Below, in pieces: positions 34,900 to 46,072 of a stretch of DNA of 64,000 bases. The DNA is from Plantago major (lineage: Eukaryota; Streptophyta; Magnoliopsida; Lamiales; Plantaginaceae). The notes beneath the pieces are model-generated. The model was given only the letters and a program-made list of their open reading frames with translations. It was not told the DNA's origin and searched no databases. A program made the translations under genes and the position numbers. The stretch covers positions 10,005,501 through 10,069,500 of the forward strand of contig CM048843.1 of assembly GCA_026545765.1 (NCBI GenBank), read 5' to 3'. The stretch's first letter is position 1. Each line of letters starts with the position of its first letter.

Positions 34900-35420
34900 G
34901 AGAAAAATCTTCCGTTTCTTCAAAACCTCCGGAAAGGAGAGAACTTTGTGTGGACCGTAATGTTCGGAGGCTTTCAAAAATTGAAAGAATACCTCCATTC
35001 TCCACCGCTCTCCAAGCCCGCCGAGGAGAACCACTCACCTCTACCTAGCAACTACTAAGAGGCAATGAAGTTCCGTCCTAATACTTGATTCAAGTTAACT
35101 AGCATTCGCCGATCTACTATCTTAGCAAAGCCCTGTCGGGGCGGAGACAAGATATGTGAAGATCGAGAAACTCGTGACACGCTTGGTTTACACCAGACGC
35201 ATTTGCGTTGTCGCAAAACCTTACTTCAAATCTCACAAAATAGTGGTACTAACTACGGAACCTTTGAAACAGTCCTAGGAAAGCCCGACTAACTGGACGA
35301 CTCTCTAAGGGGCGATCGAGCTCAAATAATACGACATTTGCTACCAGTTCACACCAAAAGGCTCAAGTCCTCGCCGACTTCTCGGGCAGATTACCTTAAA
35401 AGATTCGAGAAAGTCCCCGA
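34900..35420 (+). pseudogene. RNase H region of Tat copy 2
   Basis: FVW...FQKLKEYLHSPPLSKP (about 34950-35020) is the start of the RT-linked RNase H in Tat elements. YYLSKALSG and the RPYF.A region near 35220-35240 follow in order, then the A.VLADF end near 35360. Broken. Confidence 0.7.
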
Positions 35421-35639
35421 TAAACCGTGTTCGAAAGTGCTTAATCACCAAACATGCAATTCAACCAAATCCCTCCGGGTTTAACCTGTAAAACTTCGAG
35501 GAAGCCTGGGCCTCAATCGACCCCCTCCCTTCATCGAGGAGGAAACTCGGTCAACCAAATGTTTCTACTTGGTCGATGATCCCAGACCCCCTGACAAAGA
35601 CGGAACGAAAAATCACCGGGAATGAACCAAGAACGAATC

Positions 35640-36080
35640 GCAGAGTCAGGAGACCTCCAAATCAAGGAACATCCTTCCGATATTTGGACATTGAAGTCGA
35701 TGGTTCTTCCACCGAAGAGTGGGAGGGATTGAATCTACCTTAGAGCTCAAGGCAGGCTGGAACTCGACTATGCGGTTTCCTTCGACTTCAAAGTTACAAA
35801 TAATGAGGCGGAGTATGAAGCGCTTCTTAATGGGGCACATTAGCCAAGTCTCTCGGGCCCTAAGGTCAAAGCTTACACGGACTCACAATTTGTCCAAGCC
35901 CGGCCAGAAATTTTTCCACCGGCGGTCCTTCAATGATCAAGTATCTTGAGCTACTCAAGAATGAGGCCACCACTTCGAGGAATTCACCGAAAAGTTTGAC
36001 AGTTTGGAACGAAAGAGCCGACGCCTTTGGCGAACACGTGATCTCGCCATAATAAGCTGGACACACGAGAGGAGAGTAAT
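35640..36080 (+). pseudogene. Second (archaeal-type) RNase H of Tat copy 2
   Basis: AEYEALLNG at about 35810-35835, a YTDSQFV-like segment at about 35870-35895 (TDSQ holds a catalytic Asp in this family), KYLELLKNEA near 35940-35970, and NERADALA near 36010-36030. This ordered set is diagnostic of the extra RNase H of Tat elements. Broken. Confidence 0.75.
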
Positions 36081-36169
36081 TCTACTCACCATCAATCGAC
36101 TCATCCGCTCATGAGAGTCGTCCCGGGCCAAAGTTAGCATGATACCTTACATGGGGAGGAACTAGATGA

Positions 36170-37025
36170 GACCGACATTCTTAATCTGACTCAAGGACGG
36201 ATCTCTACCAACCGATCCTCAAGGAATCAAGGAGTGTGCAACAGCAAACAGATATTTTATATCGATCGGGCGATGATCTATTATACTAAAGATCTTTTTA
36301 TGAACTCCACCGAGATGCCTCGAATTCACAAGAAGTGCTAAACCGTGCGTTTTGAAGAGATACAACGAAGCCGTGGAGTCATTCGGGAGGACCTCGCTCG
36401 GTAAAAATCATACGTACTTATTAAGGCTACGGTTATCGCCCACCATCTAGTAGAGATTCCGACTACTACGCCTCGGAGATGTCAGATTGCCAATATTACG
36501 CGCTAAATATCCTATTAATCGCCTACGAACCCCTAAAGTGATTCCGGGCCAATCATAGCGGTCCGTTTTGATCAATGGGTATCGACATTTGCTCGGACCA
36601 TTTCCTTGGGGTACACAAAGGTAAGAAGTTTCTTATCAAGGCCGTGGAGTACTTTTTACCAAACGGGTAGAAGCCGAGGTCATATAATTCATTACGAGTC
36701 GAAAAGCGGACCTTCATTCCTGAAGAATATCATTCGCCGCTTTGGCTCGCCTCAGATTCTCATCTCGGACAATGGAAGCTACCGTGACATAGCTTTATGG
36801 GAACGTGGCTCAAGGCGTTCTTCAAAATCGAAAGCAACGCATTTACATCTGCTGATACCCGCAAAGCCAATGGACAAAGCCGAGTCCACAAACAAAACAA
36901 TAGTCAAACTCCTCGAGAAGCATTGAGAACTCAGCAAGAAAGCCGGGTGATTTACCCATAAGGCGCAAGCATGGGCTTATCGCACTCATCAAGATTTCGG
37001 ATCGCCACCACAAAGAAACTCCTTT
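36170..37025 (+). pseudogene. Integrase region of Tat copy 2 (runs into gap)
   Basis: Landmarks are FDQWVS/GIDICS (about 36567-36600, core opening), RSRGHIIHYESKS, then LKNIIRRFGSPQILISDNG (about 36720-36775, second catalytic Asp region), and KAESTNKTIVKLLEKH (about 36880-36925, third catalytic Glu region). This order is typical of Ty3/gypsy integrases. The end is lost in the 100 N gap. Broken. Confidence 0.8.
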
Positions 37026-37125
37026 NNNNNNNNNNNNNNNNNNNNNNNNNNNNNNNNNNNNNNNNNNNNNNNNNNNNNNNNNNNNNNNNNNNNNNNNNNN
37101 NNNNNNNNNNNNNNNNNNNNNNNNN
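37026..37125. other. Assembly gap (100 N)
   Basis: Exactly 100 unknown bases, the conventional placeholder for a scaffold join. The true distance and even the adjacency of the Tat copy 2 integrase and Sirevirus copy C are therefore unproven. Confidence 0.98.
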
Positions 37126-37139
37126 AGAATAAATCTAGA

Positions 37140-38260
37140 GTTGGTCTTTTCGAAAGGAAGAGAAGCAAGAGAACTTCGACCACCACTCGGAATAATTGAG
37201 CCCTCATCAAGTCAGTGCTTTGCAAATAGTAGCTACTTCGACAACCAATGAAGGTCTGACAATGGTAACAAGGGCCATGGCACAAAGACCTCCAAGGAGT
37301 ACCAAGGCTCGAGGAGAAGACAAGTTATAGGGATTGAAGAAGAAGAAGAAGAAGAAGAAGAAGAAGAAGAAGAAGAAGAAATCAAATCGAGGAAAATGAA
37401 GAAAGTGCAAAATTTTCACAGAATTGATCTTGATGATGATGATGAAGATGAGGATGAAGATGAAGCTCCTCTCCACGAAAAAGAAGAAAGGTTGATAGCC
37501 TATCGGGCCCATAGGCTGCAAGCCTTTGGCATCTAAAACACCCTCTGAAAATACCAAGTCAATCCGGTGGTTCTTGAGCAATCCCCAAGGAGAATTCAAG
37601 ACAAAGGAGGAGCAATTTGGTGAAAGAAGAAAAATCGACTTCCACTCGGGGAATGAAGAAGCGAGAATTGAGTATGTGAAGGACAACAACTCCTCATCTG
37701 AGTGCATTAATCGGAAGAATGGCTCTACGAGGATTACGGAACTTAAGCACTTACTGGCAAATTCAAAATTTCCAGAACCAATCCATAAACAACTCATGGC
37801 ATGGAGAAAAGACAAGCCAATCTTGATTAACACCAACCACATCAAAGCCTGGTTGGATTTTGAAGTTATCAAGAGAATAGAAGCCATGAAGAAGGACCTC
37901 TCGATGAATGTCCTTATGGAAAGCGGATGATGTGCGAAATTCCAACATCTTGGAGCGAACACAGAGCAAGAATTGTTGTGGAACCCTATGAGTCTTTCTA
38001 CATGACTGAAGAACAATACAAGGGTGACATCAAATATCTGAGGATTATATATGAATACTTCAAGCTATCAGATATCAGAATCCAGCATTCCTGGAAGTGG
38101 GGAAAGTATCTGTGGGTCAAACACTTTGCCAAGAAGAATCTACCAAAACCTGAGGAAGTCGTGGATTTGCGGAGACACAGAGATGATTGTCAGAACTCTT
38201 CTCTATGACTACTTTGATGATATCAAAAGGTTTGGTGATAGGAAATTTGCAGATTGATCC
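37140..38260 (+). pseudogene. env-like gene remnant of copy C
   Basis: In order: MVTRAMAQRPPRSTKA (about 37263), an acidic tract from a pure (GAA)15 run (37336-37380), an Asp-rich tract (37430-37480), and a charged linker. Then comes a long conserved stretch, 37526-37930, with HQLMAWRKDKPILINTNHIK and WLDFEVIKRIEAMKKDLSMNV, and the end module from about 37980 (YESFYMTEEQYKGDIKYL..IYEYFKLSD, then W.KYLWVKHFAKKNL). There is no convincing membrane segment in the visible part. Function unknown; env-like by position in the family. Broken. Confidence 0.6.
37336..37380. repeat. (GAA)15 microsatellite in the env-like gene
   Basis: Fifteen perfect GAA units encoding the acidic tract of copy C. At the matching place copy A (about 1158-1182) has a shorter run, so this is an expansion within a coding triplet repeat. 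Confidence 0.9.
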
Positions 38261-38650
38261 ATGGAACTACTTTGAAGACTTGAAGTTTTGAAGACTTGAA
38301 GACCAGTTTATTAGGATGTTCACTTGGAGCTTGGTTACTCCTGTTGTCCTAATTTACTATGTTTTTTTTTTGTATCTTGCTGACTGCTCTAAATGTTGTT
38401 TTATCTTGTAAAATTTATCTGTGAACTCTCTTTGTAACATATCTGATGAACCTACTCTCAGATATCAATCTATAAAAGATAACTTGTCGAAAGATCACAC
38501 CTTGTGATTTGGTTGATGTTTACTTTCGCATAATTATATGAATTAAAGATCATAAGAAATGATTAAGTGGTGGATTGTTTCCTCATCAGTTGTAATAGGT
38601 GGATAGTCATCGTTGTTGATCAAAAGGGAAAATTTGTTAGGAATATCGTA

Positions 38651-39490
38651 TATCGATCATGTTGATCTGAAATTATGTCGATCCATCATAGGTGCCTTTG
38701 GAGCGAATCCCAAAGGCGTCCCATGTTGTCGAGGATCAAGACACTATAATCCGACCACAGGTCCACAGGCCCCTCGGGTCGACCCGTCCTAAAGGAGAAG
38801 GATAGAAAGGACTTGAGCGGTAGCTCGGACGACGATCCGGATCGACATGACAATCTGGCAACCAAGTAAAGCGACACTAGAGTAAGGAGGTCCGGGCGAT
38901 AAGGTCGAATCGGAGTCGGACAAATTTATGGGAGTTCACCAAACAACCCAATACGGTCCGAACGAATGACGGACCGACCTCTTGGGACCTTGACCCATGG
39001 CATGTATCAAAGCCTCTAAAACTCTCACATTAATGACTAAACTACCCCGAAAGCCCAAAGTGGAATGGGGCAAGTGTCATTAATGGGCCGTAAACCTAAT
39101 GAAGCCTTGGTGGCTCAATCCAGGCCTTACACTTGGCACGATATGGTGGAACCCTCCCAATTGGGGAGAACTCTATATATAGGGCACACACTCCCATGTT
39201 AAGGGTAAGCCATAATCACTTCCAAACCTTGACTATCATCTGAGTAGATCTTGATCACTCTTGAGTAAAGTCTCGGACGGTTTGACATAGCAAACCGGGT
39301 CCTTGGTCTAACCCCTTCTCCAAGCTATTTATGCGATGCGTCGCCTCTTATCCGTACGATGGTTCTTACGGGCTCTTACTCTTTGGCTCTTGCAAGCAAG
39401 GTGGTTCTTACTCAAAGGTGGTCTAGGTACTTAGCGTGAAGGAAAACAAGGAAAACTCATTAAGTGGTTGGGGGACTTTTACCCTCAACA
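38651..39490 (+). repeat. Tat LTR (copy 3), ~840 bp
   Basis: The right end is clear (ACCCTCAACA at 39490, then the primer site). The left end is uncertain; TGTCGATCC near 38674 is one candidate. TATA box TATATATA at 39174-39181, with GGGCACACACTCC downstream. It shares GAGTAAAGTCTCGGA and CAAACCGGGTCC-like blocks with the reverse-oriented LTRs at 14082 and 16407. Confidence 0.7.
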
Positions 39491-39493
39491 TTT

Positions 39494-39510
39494 TGGCGCC
39501 GTCTGTGGGA
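39494..39510 (+). other. Primer-binding site of Tat copy 3
   Basis: TGGCGCCGTCTGTGGGA, three bases after the LTR end; identical to the reverse-oriented site at 14062-14078. This pairs with a tRNA 3' end to prime minus-strand synthesis. Confidence 0.9.
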
Positions 39511-39542
39511 ATCTTTACAAAAAAGTTCCGTTCTCTCCAGTA

Positions 39543-40935
39543 ATGGCAAGAACGAGAAGGTCAGTAAGAACCAACGCTACTGCGATCGGCACGCCTGCCC
39601 CAAGGCAAAGAGGTAGGCCTCCTACTTGGAAGGAAGGCGGCGAGACCCTCTTCGAAACCTGATGGATTGCCCAGTGATGGCCACACTAGCCTCTCCTCAG
39701 AGGAAGAAAGAGCCGCTGATCCACCAATAAGGACCCAGGTACTCGGGGGTGAAGGACAGGTTCCTCCGTCAGGAACACATGGTCCTCCTCCAGGAAGAAA
39801 CTTCACTCTTCCAGATGGGCAGATCATTCGTCCAAGTGAGTTTGGAATGAGTGAGAATCAGTTTGGCCTCTTACTCACCACTATTCAAGGATACTTTGGA
39901 TCAAACAACCTTCAGCCTACTCAACCCACTCCTCCTTTGGCAATTCCAAGACAATTTGAACCCTTACGATCGAGGAATGAACCAATTCAACAAAGGTTAG
40001 GCGAATCGGCCCAGCGGAGGACCTCTGGAACCTTCTCAGCAGGAGGCGACTTCTCCTGAGCAGTGAGGAGAAGTCCGGTAATGCCAGGCGGATGAAGGCT
40101 GGAACTAGCCGGCGTGGGGCTCTGACCTGCCTTGAGACCACGTGGCGAGAAAGCATCTCGATAGTCCCCGTTGATGATCTTCCTCCGGATGGCCATCAAC
40201 CCAGGGCTGTGAGAAGCTAACATGGAGCAGTTATGTCAACAAAGGCCCTAGAAACTCAAATTGCCACCTTGAGTAAAATGGTGAAAGCACATGAGAAGGT
40301 GACCCTTAGAGCTCCCAATCCTTTATGTGATGAGATAAGGAGGAAAAGAAGCGCTAACTCCACTATCAACCCTTGAGCACTATCATGGAGACACTTGTCC
40401 CGTGGGGCACCTTACTAGATCTGAAAGTAAGATGGAGATAGCGGCCTGAATGACAACATGAAAGCTCTCAACTTCTCCACTACACTCTTTGGGGAAGCGA
40501 TGGATTGGTGGACTACTTTGCCCAATGGCTCCATCAAGTCCTATCACGGATATCGCTTCACTCTTCTGAAAAGGTTGAAAGCAAAAAAGAAAGAGATCGG
40601 TTGAGCACTTGGAAGAAGTAATTGAGAAGAGCATGAGGACCTTAGGACCTTCCTCGACCCGTTTCAATGCGAAGTCGCCAAGTAGAACCTCCGACATCAA
40701 AGAGCGGTTTGACACATGCTAACACTTAGCGATGATCTCGGAAGAAAGCTTTCCAGCGAAGAAATCTGTGAAGTACTTGGAAGATATCTGCGAAGGAGTC
40801 TTGTATGGAGAAGAATCTGGAGAAATGTCCCGATAAGATGGGGCCAAAAGGAAAAGAGCAAGCAAGATAGGAACCTCTTCCTCGTCGGAAAGTTTGAACA
40901 AAGAAAGAACTTAGAGCAGGAGAAATGTCCCAACA
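39543..40935 (+). pseudogene. gag region of Tat copy 3
   Basis: Start at 39543 (MARTRRSVRTNATAIG), 33 bases after the primer site. A Pro/Gly-rich N-terminal part follows, then a region near 39790-39900 (LPDGQIIRPSEFGMSENQF). The gag core near 40450-40530 reads LNFSTTLFGEAMDWWTTLP, the A..WW..LP block of Ty3/gypsy gag. Basic sequence near 40800-40930 probably leads to the zinc knuckle, which is not reached. Broken. Confidence 0.75.
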
Positions 40936-42050
40936 AGAGCAATTTGAAATAGCCTTTACAGCTCGAATATCTGAAAATGAAAATTCTCACAAACTAGCCT
41001 TGGATGAACTTAATAAGAAAATGATGAAGGCTTTACGAGAATGAAGAACTCGGAAAGAAAGGCTATCCTTCAATCTTATGCAAAGGCTAGTGACACTCTC
41101 AACGAGGTTCAATCCTATCGAGATCCCTCACGAGAAAGGTGGACTTGGACTTGATGAACAATCGAGTAATTCATCTCCTCGAAGAAGAGAGATGAAAGGT
41201 TGACCTTTGTAAAAAGTCACGAATGGTTCTTCAACCACCTATAGCATTGGTCGAAAGCTAGGGTAGTTGACAAAGGAAAAGGCAACCCTTGACCTTTGAA
41301 AGAACAACAAGTTCACAAGAAACTTGTGGATAAGGTTTACGAAAAGAAACACAACCCTCAAACATGCAACCATCCACATTGCTACATTACTAGGAAAGGA
41401 ACAATTCTTTGGAATAGGCAAATTCTCTCTTGTACCATTTTATGAAAATAAAGATGGTGCGAGAAACTAATAAAACTTGAAGAGCGTGTTGAGAAAGCGA
41501 AGGTGTTCGAAATGGCATTGGCTATCGTGCTATTGGAAAAGTTCTTACGCAACAATATAAGGAAGGACAAGAATAATGGCGCAAGGCTGATATTGCGTAA
41601 CAATAGGAAGTGGAAGAAATCTCAAGCCTTTGAAAAAGCTGAATGCGAGCTAGAAGAAACACAGTGGAAAGGCTAAGTTTCTTTGAAAACCAACCCGAAA
41701 CCGGGGTCCATAAAGCACCAAAGGAACACCTAGAAACACCGAAGGAAAATTGCGATCAAAATTCTGATTTTATTGCATCTCCTTCGATCAAGTTGACAAA
41801 AACAAACTCCCGAAATTCACTAAAATGTGGATTCCTCTTTGGAAGAATGTTTAGTCTAAATGGTTCTATCTCTGAAGCAAGAACCTAACTCTGTTTCTGT
41901 TTTGTGTAGAACACCTCTTGGACTAAGGCTCGATGGCAATTTGATAGTGGATCTGGAAAGCATGGCGGGATACATCGATCAGTAAACTACAAAGCTTGCA
42001 ACAATGGACGGACATGTTCTTTGGAGGAGAATTAAATCCCTCTACGGGAT
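40936..42050 (+). pseudogene. gag end and protease of Sirevirus copy D
   Basis: Lys/Glu-rich coiled-coil-like gag sequence (FTARISENENSHKLALDEL near 40950) reaches about 41850. Near 41930-41990 the pattern RWQFDSGSGKH matches the copia protease active-site block W..DSG.S.HM. A CNHPHCY-like stretch near 41370 may be what remains of the gag zinc knuckle. Broken. Confidence 0.55.
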
Positions 42051-42059
42051 TTGTAGCGT

Positions 42060-43250
42060 CAAATTAGGATCATTAACAATCAACGTATTACATGTTAAAG
42101 GTTTGAAATATAATCTATTTAGCATGAGCAGGTTCTTGCGAGGATTCATTGTGAAATTCAAAGCAAAGTATTGCAAACTTATAGACAATGAGTCAAAGCA
42201 GACAGTCTTGGTTGCTCGGCGAAAAGGAAGTCTTTATGTTACCGATTGGGCATCTGCCACAACTGAAGAATGTCTCATGGTGAGTCAATCAGGTCACCTG
42301 AGAAAACCTTGTTTATGGCACAAAAGAATGAGTCAATTGAATTTAATAACTATGAAAAATCTTGCTAAGAAAGAGTTAGTGTTTGGCCTTCCCAAAACAT
42401 CTTTCGAGAAAGGATGGTATACATTACACTTTGTCGGATGGGAAACAATCAAAATCTCTTTCAAGTCCAAAACCAGACACTCTAGTGTTAGACCACTGCA
42501 ACTATTACACATGGATCTTTTTGAATCATCTGTAACTAGTTATGCAGGAAAGAAGTATGGTCTAGTTGTTGTAGATGACTTCTCAAGATTAACTTGGGTT
42601 GTCTTTCTAAAGCACAAATCTGATGCTAGGGTGGAGATACCAAACTTGCTGAATAAGCTTGAATTCATGAAAAATGACAAAGTATGCCAATCGAGCAGAC
42701 CATGATGCAGTTTGTCAACCAGTACATAAAGGAGTTTTGTGCCAGCAAAGGTATACAACACCAACTTTCCTCTGTAAGAACACCACAACAAAATGGTGTT
42801 GCAGAAAGGAAAAATAGAATCCTTGAAGAAGCAGCAAGGACAATGCTAGCTGACACTGAAATAAGTGAAGTTTATTGGGTTAAAAGGCATAAACCTGACG
42901 GCTACACTCGAGCAGATGTTTGATAAACAAACACCATGACAAGACCCCATATGAACTCTTGGTTGGTAGACCCCCTAATATAAAACATCTGAAAGTGTTT
43001 GGTTGTAGAAGTTTTGTCCTTAACAATGGAAAAGAGTATCTAAGAACATTTCAACCAAAGGCAGATGAAGGTGTATTTCTTGGTTATTCTATGAATAGCA
43101 AAGCATACAGAGCTTACAACAAAAGAACAAAGAAGATTGAAGAATCAGTTCATGTTGTATTCTATGAAGGAAGCAAGAAAACACCCCTTGCTGATGAACT
43201 CTCTGAAAGGTTCAAGGAACTAATGATAAAGGATTACGAAGAAGAACCCT
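42060..43250 (+). pseudogene. Integrase region of Sirevirus copy D
   Basis: HKRMSQLNLITMKNL (42322-42366) is the zinc-binding pre-integrase block. LQLLHMDLFE..VTSYAGKKYG and VVDDFSRLTWVVFL (42500-42615) are the catalytic core around the first two acidic residues. HQLSSVRTPQQNGVAERKNR (about 42760-42820) carries the third. NIKHLKVFGCRSFV and FLGYSMNSKAYRAYN (42980-43120) are the C-terminal copia block. Well preserved but broken. Confidence 0.9.
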
Positions 43251-43639
43251 CGAAGGATAAACATCATTGTGGAAAGAGGATGACTCTGCGAAGAAAAGCA
43301 TGAAATGCCTAGTAACAACGGATGATTCTTAGACATCTTTGAAGAATTTCCTATGAAATTCGAAATGGAAACTAAAGATGTTCATCGAGCCGACTCGGAA
43401 ATGACCTCTCGATAGGCATGTCGAGCTCTCTGTGAGCAAGTGTCGGACATTCACCGCGCGAGGTGCAAAATGTCAGAATCTTGAAGAAGTATCAAGTCAT
43501 AATCATAGTGATTCACATTCAAATCACATAGATGTTGACCCTAGCCATAAACCCATGATGAAATGGATCAAGGATCATCACGCAAAGATGTGATTGGACC
43601 GATCAATCAAGGTGTTAGGACTAGGAGAGCAATAGTGAA

Positions 43640-44460
43640 AATGCTAATTCTCTCTTTGGATGTTTTATCTCAAACCGAACGAAAACTATAGAAGAAGCAT
43701 TAAGAGACCAAGAAATGGATCTCGACAATGCAAGAAGAGTTGAATCGATTTGAAATAAACAAAGTAAAACTAGTTCCATTTGTAGAAGGAATATACGTGA
43801 TTGGAACTAAGTGGGTTTTGAAACAAGATGAATGAATCGGTGAAATAACGAAACAAAGCAAGGTTGGTTGCGAGGATTCACCCGATGAAGGTTTAGATTT
43901 TGATGAGTCATATGCAGTTGCGGATTGGATGCAATAAGACTCTTTCGCCTTCTGACTCATAAAGATTTTAAAGTTTATCAAATGGATGTCAAAGTGCATT
44001 CTTGAATGGTGAACTTCTTGAGGAAGTCTATGTTGAGCAACCACGGCTTTGAAGTTTCCTCGAGAAAGTAGAATGGTCTATAAGCTCTGAAAGCTCTTCT
44101 GAGGTGAAACAGGCTCCAATGACATGGTATGACACTTTGGCCAAATACCTTCTGGAAAGTGGTTTCAAGAAAGGTGAAGTTGATAGAACTTTATTCACTT
44201 TAAATCATGATGGGAAACTACTCTTAGTTCAAGTATATGTTGATGACATCATATTTGGATCTAAGGACAAGCAACTTTGTGATGACTTTGCAAATCTCAT
44301 GAAAAGTAAATTTGAGATGAGCATGATGGGAGAATTGAACTATTTCCTAGGATTGCAAGTCAAGCAACTCGATGATGGAATATTCATTAGTCAGACAAAG
44401 TATGCAAAAGATATGCTCACAAAGTTCAATCTTAAGCATACGAAAGAAAGCTAAGATACC
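43640..44460 (+). pseudogene. Reverse transcriptase region of Sirevirus copy D
   Basis: Early RT blocks (KWVF, ARLVA.GF) lie near 43800-43890, MDVK.AFLNG near 43980-44010, and the catalytic box QVYVDDIIFGS at 44230-44262. It continues with FANLMKSKFEMSMMGEL and YFLGLQVKQ (44290-44365). These are classic Ty1/copia Sirevirus RT blocks. Broken. Confidence 0.9.
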
Positions 44461-44469
44461 TATGAGCAT

Positions 44470-45130
44470 AGGAACGAAGATGACCTATACTAAATCGGAT
44501 AAGAGTGTTGATGAACACAAGTATAGGAAATTGATAGGTTCACTACTTTACCTTCTTTATGACGGACACGATATTCAATATGGGTTGGAGTGTGCTAGAT
44601 TTCGGACAAATCCAGCAATCACACTACAACTTTTGCTATGAAAATATTAAAGTATGTGAAAGGTACGTAGATGTAGGGTTGTGGTATCCTAAAGAAAGTG
44701 GATTGAGTTTGGTTGGTTACTCGGATCTTTGATTATCTTTGGATCAATGCTTGATAGGAAAAGTACCTCGGGAACTTGTCGGTTTAGGAACTAGACTTAT
44801 CTCATGGTTTAGCAGAAACAAAACTCAATTGCAACTTCTACCAGCAATTTGAATATATTCGCTTGTTGTTGTGCAACACAAATTACGTGGATTCAACAAC
44901 AACTCGAGACTATGGACTCGATGAAGAAAACTCCCATTTTACGTGATAACACAAGTGCTATTGCAATAACACGAACCCTAAGTTCCATGCGAACAAAGCA
45001 CATTGATGTTAGACACCACTTCGCCATGAGACCATGTTGAGAAAAGCGATATAGAGATACTCAAGCTTACGGAAGACCAACTTGCGGATATCTTCACCAA
45101 GCCCTTACAAGAAAGCGGTTCTTGACTTTG
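44470..45130 (+). pseudogene. RNase H region of Sirevirus copy D
   Basis: YRKLIGSLLYL (44520-44555) links RT to RNase H. DNTSAI and RTKHIDVRHHF (44945-45030) form the C-terminal copia RNase H signature with its catalytic Asp and His. Next are ILKLTED.LADIFTKPL-like residues (about 45060-45110), the usual end of copia pol. Broken. Confidence 0.85.
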
Positions 45131-45159
45131 AGACACAATCTTGGATTAATGGAGTTGCC

Positions 45160-46072
45160 TACTGAAAAAAATTGTCTGAATCTCTAAAGTCTGAGTAAGT
45201 GAGGTAGAAAAAGTAGGCCTCGAGAGCGGTTCTCGAAAGCGAGATGAAAAGAAGTGATGCAAAGGTTTACGGTAGCAACACTCGGAAAAAGCAAAACATT
45301 TTGGAGCGTTATCCATAAAGGCAAAGGTTGGTACACTCGATAAGTAAATAAAACTAGAACTTACTTATTAAGAGTGGGTCAAATACATTCGAACAAGCTG
45401 AAGCTTGACACTTGAATTGAGCTATTTAGTCATAAAGAGAAATGGACACCTGAAGCCCAAAAGGTATAAGTTACGAAAGTCAAACATGTACAATGTCTTG
45501 TATTTTTACCATTTCATAATAAACATTATATAGATAAGGACTTGACACTCGAATGATAAGCTCGAAGCGATTAAGTGTTCCTACTCTTTACTAAGTGACC
45601 TGATGAATGTAGCATATTAAAAATCCATCAAATCGGCACATTACCATTTGTTGATTGTTATCATTACAAGATATTCAATATAAGCCCTTGATGAATAAGC
45701 GTTTGATCTCAGCGATTGAGATTAAAACAAAGCAAGTAATGTATGTTGATAAATCGGACATGGCCCATTCGCATTTAATGAAGTACAAAGGGCGTACCAC
45801 GCCTATGTAGATGCAAAGACACGCATTCATATTGGTTGTATGTATGTTGTATCTATGTACATTTTATGCGCTATATATATAGGATTTGGGCAAAAGAAAC
45901 ACTTTCACCAATTAAAATTTCAAACTTGCATCAAGCAAGCAAAATCTCTCAAGATTTACGCAAAACCCCTCTGCAAAACTCGACTTCTTGTGCTTAGTCT
46001 TACGAAAAGATAGACTAATCTAGATTATTGTGCAAAATTCATCGAAAACACTCATTCAAAACTCTATAAGAG
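45160..46072 (+). other. Spacer between pol and env-like gene with promoter-like elements
   Basis: About 0.9 kb without coding sequence. A TATA box (CTATATATATAGG, 45871-45882) is followed by an A/C-rich leader of about 190 bases (CACTTTCACC, CATCAAGCAAGCAAAATCTC) and an ATG at 46073. The leader has the character of an LTR R-U5 or an mRNA leader. It suggests the env-like gene was expressed from its own promoter; an LTR remnant is the alternative, but TG/CA ends and primer site are lacking. Confidence 0.45.
45871..45882 (+). promoter_or_regulatory. TATA box before the env-like gene of copy D
   Basis: TATATATATAGG about 190 bases before the ATG at 46073 (MAPKMTTRT). It is inside a copia element, after pol, where no second promoter is required if the gene is expressed from the genomic RNA. 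Confidence 0.45.

Larger units (their letters stand above)
33006..37025 (+). mobile_element. Tat-type Ty3/gypsy internal region (copy 2)
   Basis: Plus-strand fossil starting at the satellite edge and ending at the assembly gap. The order is gag C-terminal end (33006-33240), protease region (33250-33910), RT (34200-34870), RNase H (34900-35420), second RNase H (35640-36080) and integrase (36170-37025). No LTR, primer-binding site or polypurine tract is in view. The second RNase H places it in the Tat group. Broken, with many breaks. Confidence 0.8.
37126..38650 (+). mobile_element. Sirevirus-like element, 3' part (copy C)
   Basis: Plus-strand copy containing the second half of the env-like gene (37140-38260), the tail, the polypurine tract (about 38624-38636) and only the first few bases of the LTR (TTGTTAGGAATATC). 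After that the sequence turns into a Tat LTR. Among the copies without pol, this one has the best preserved env-like gene. The left side is lost in the gap. Fewer breaks than copies A and B. Confidence 0.75.
38651..40935 (+). mobile_element. Tat-type Ty3/gypsy 5' part (copy 3)
   Basis: Plus-strand 5' LTR (about 38651-39490), primer-binding site (39494-39510) and gag (39543-40935), followed abruptly by copia gag-pol sequence. The LTR start falls within the first bases of the Sirevirus copy C LTR, which suggests insertion into that LTR, though the TG start is not certain. The 3' part of the element is absent. Broken. Confidence 0.7.

Noticed and set aside
37207-38016. A 269-residue minus-strand frame with a long Phe run
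   Set aside because: It is the antisense reading of the Sirevirus copy C env-like gene; the Phe run is the reverse complement of the (GAA)15 microsatellite.
45160-46072. Interpretation of the pol/env-like spacer as an LTR
   Set aside because: It has a TATA box and leader-like sequence but lacks TG/CA ends, a polypurine tract before it, a primer-binding site after it, and similarity to the family LTRs at 2416 and 21729.
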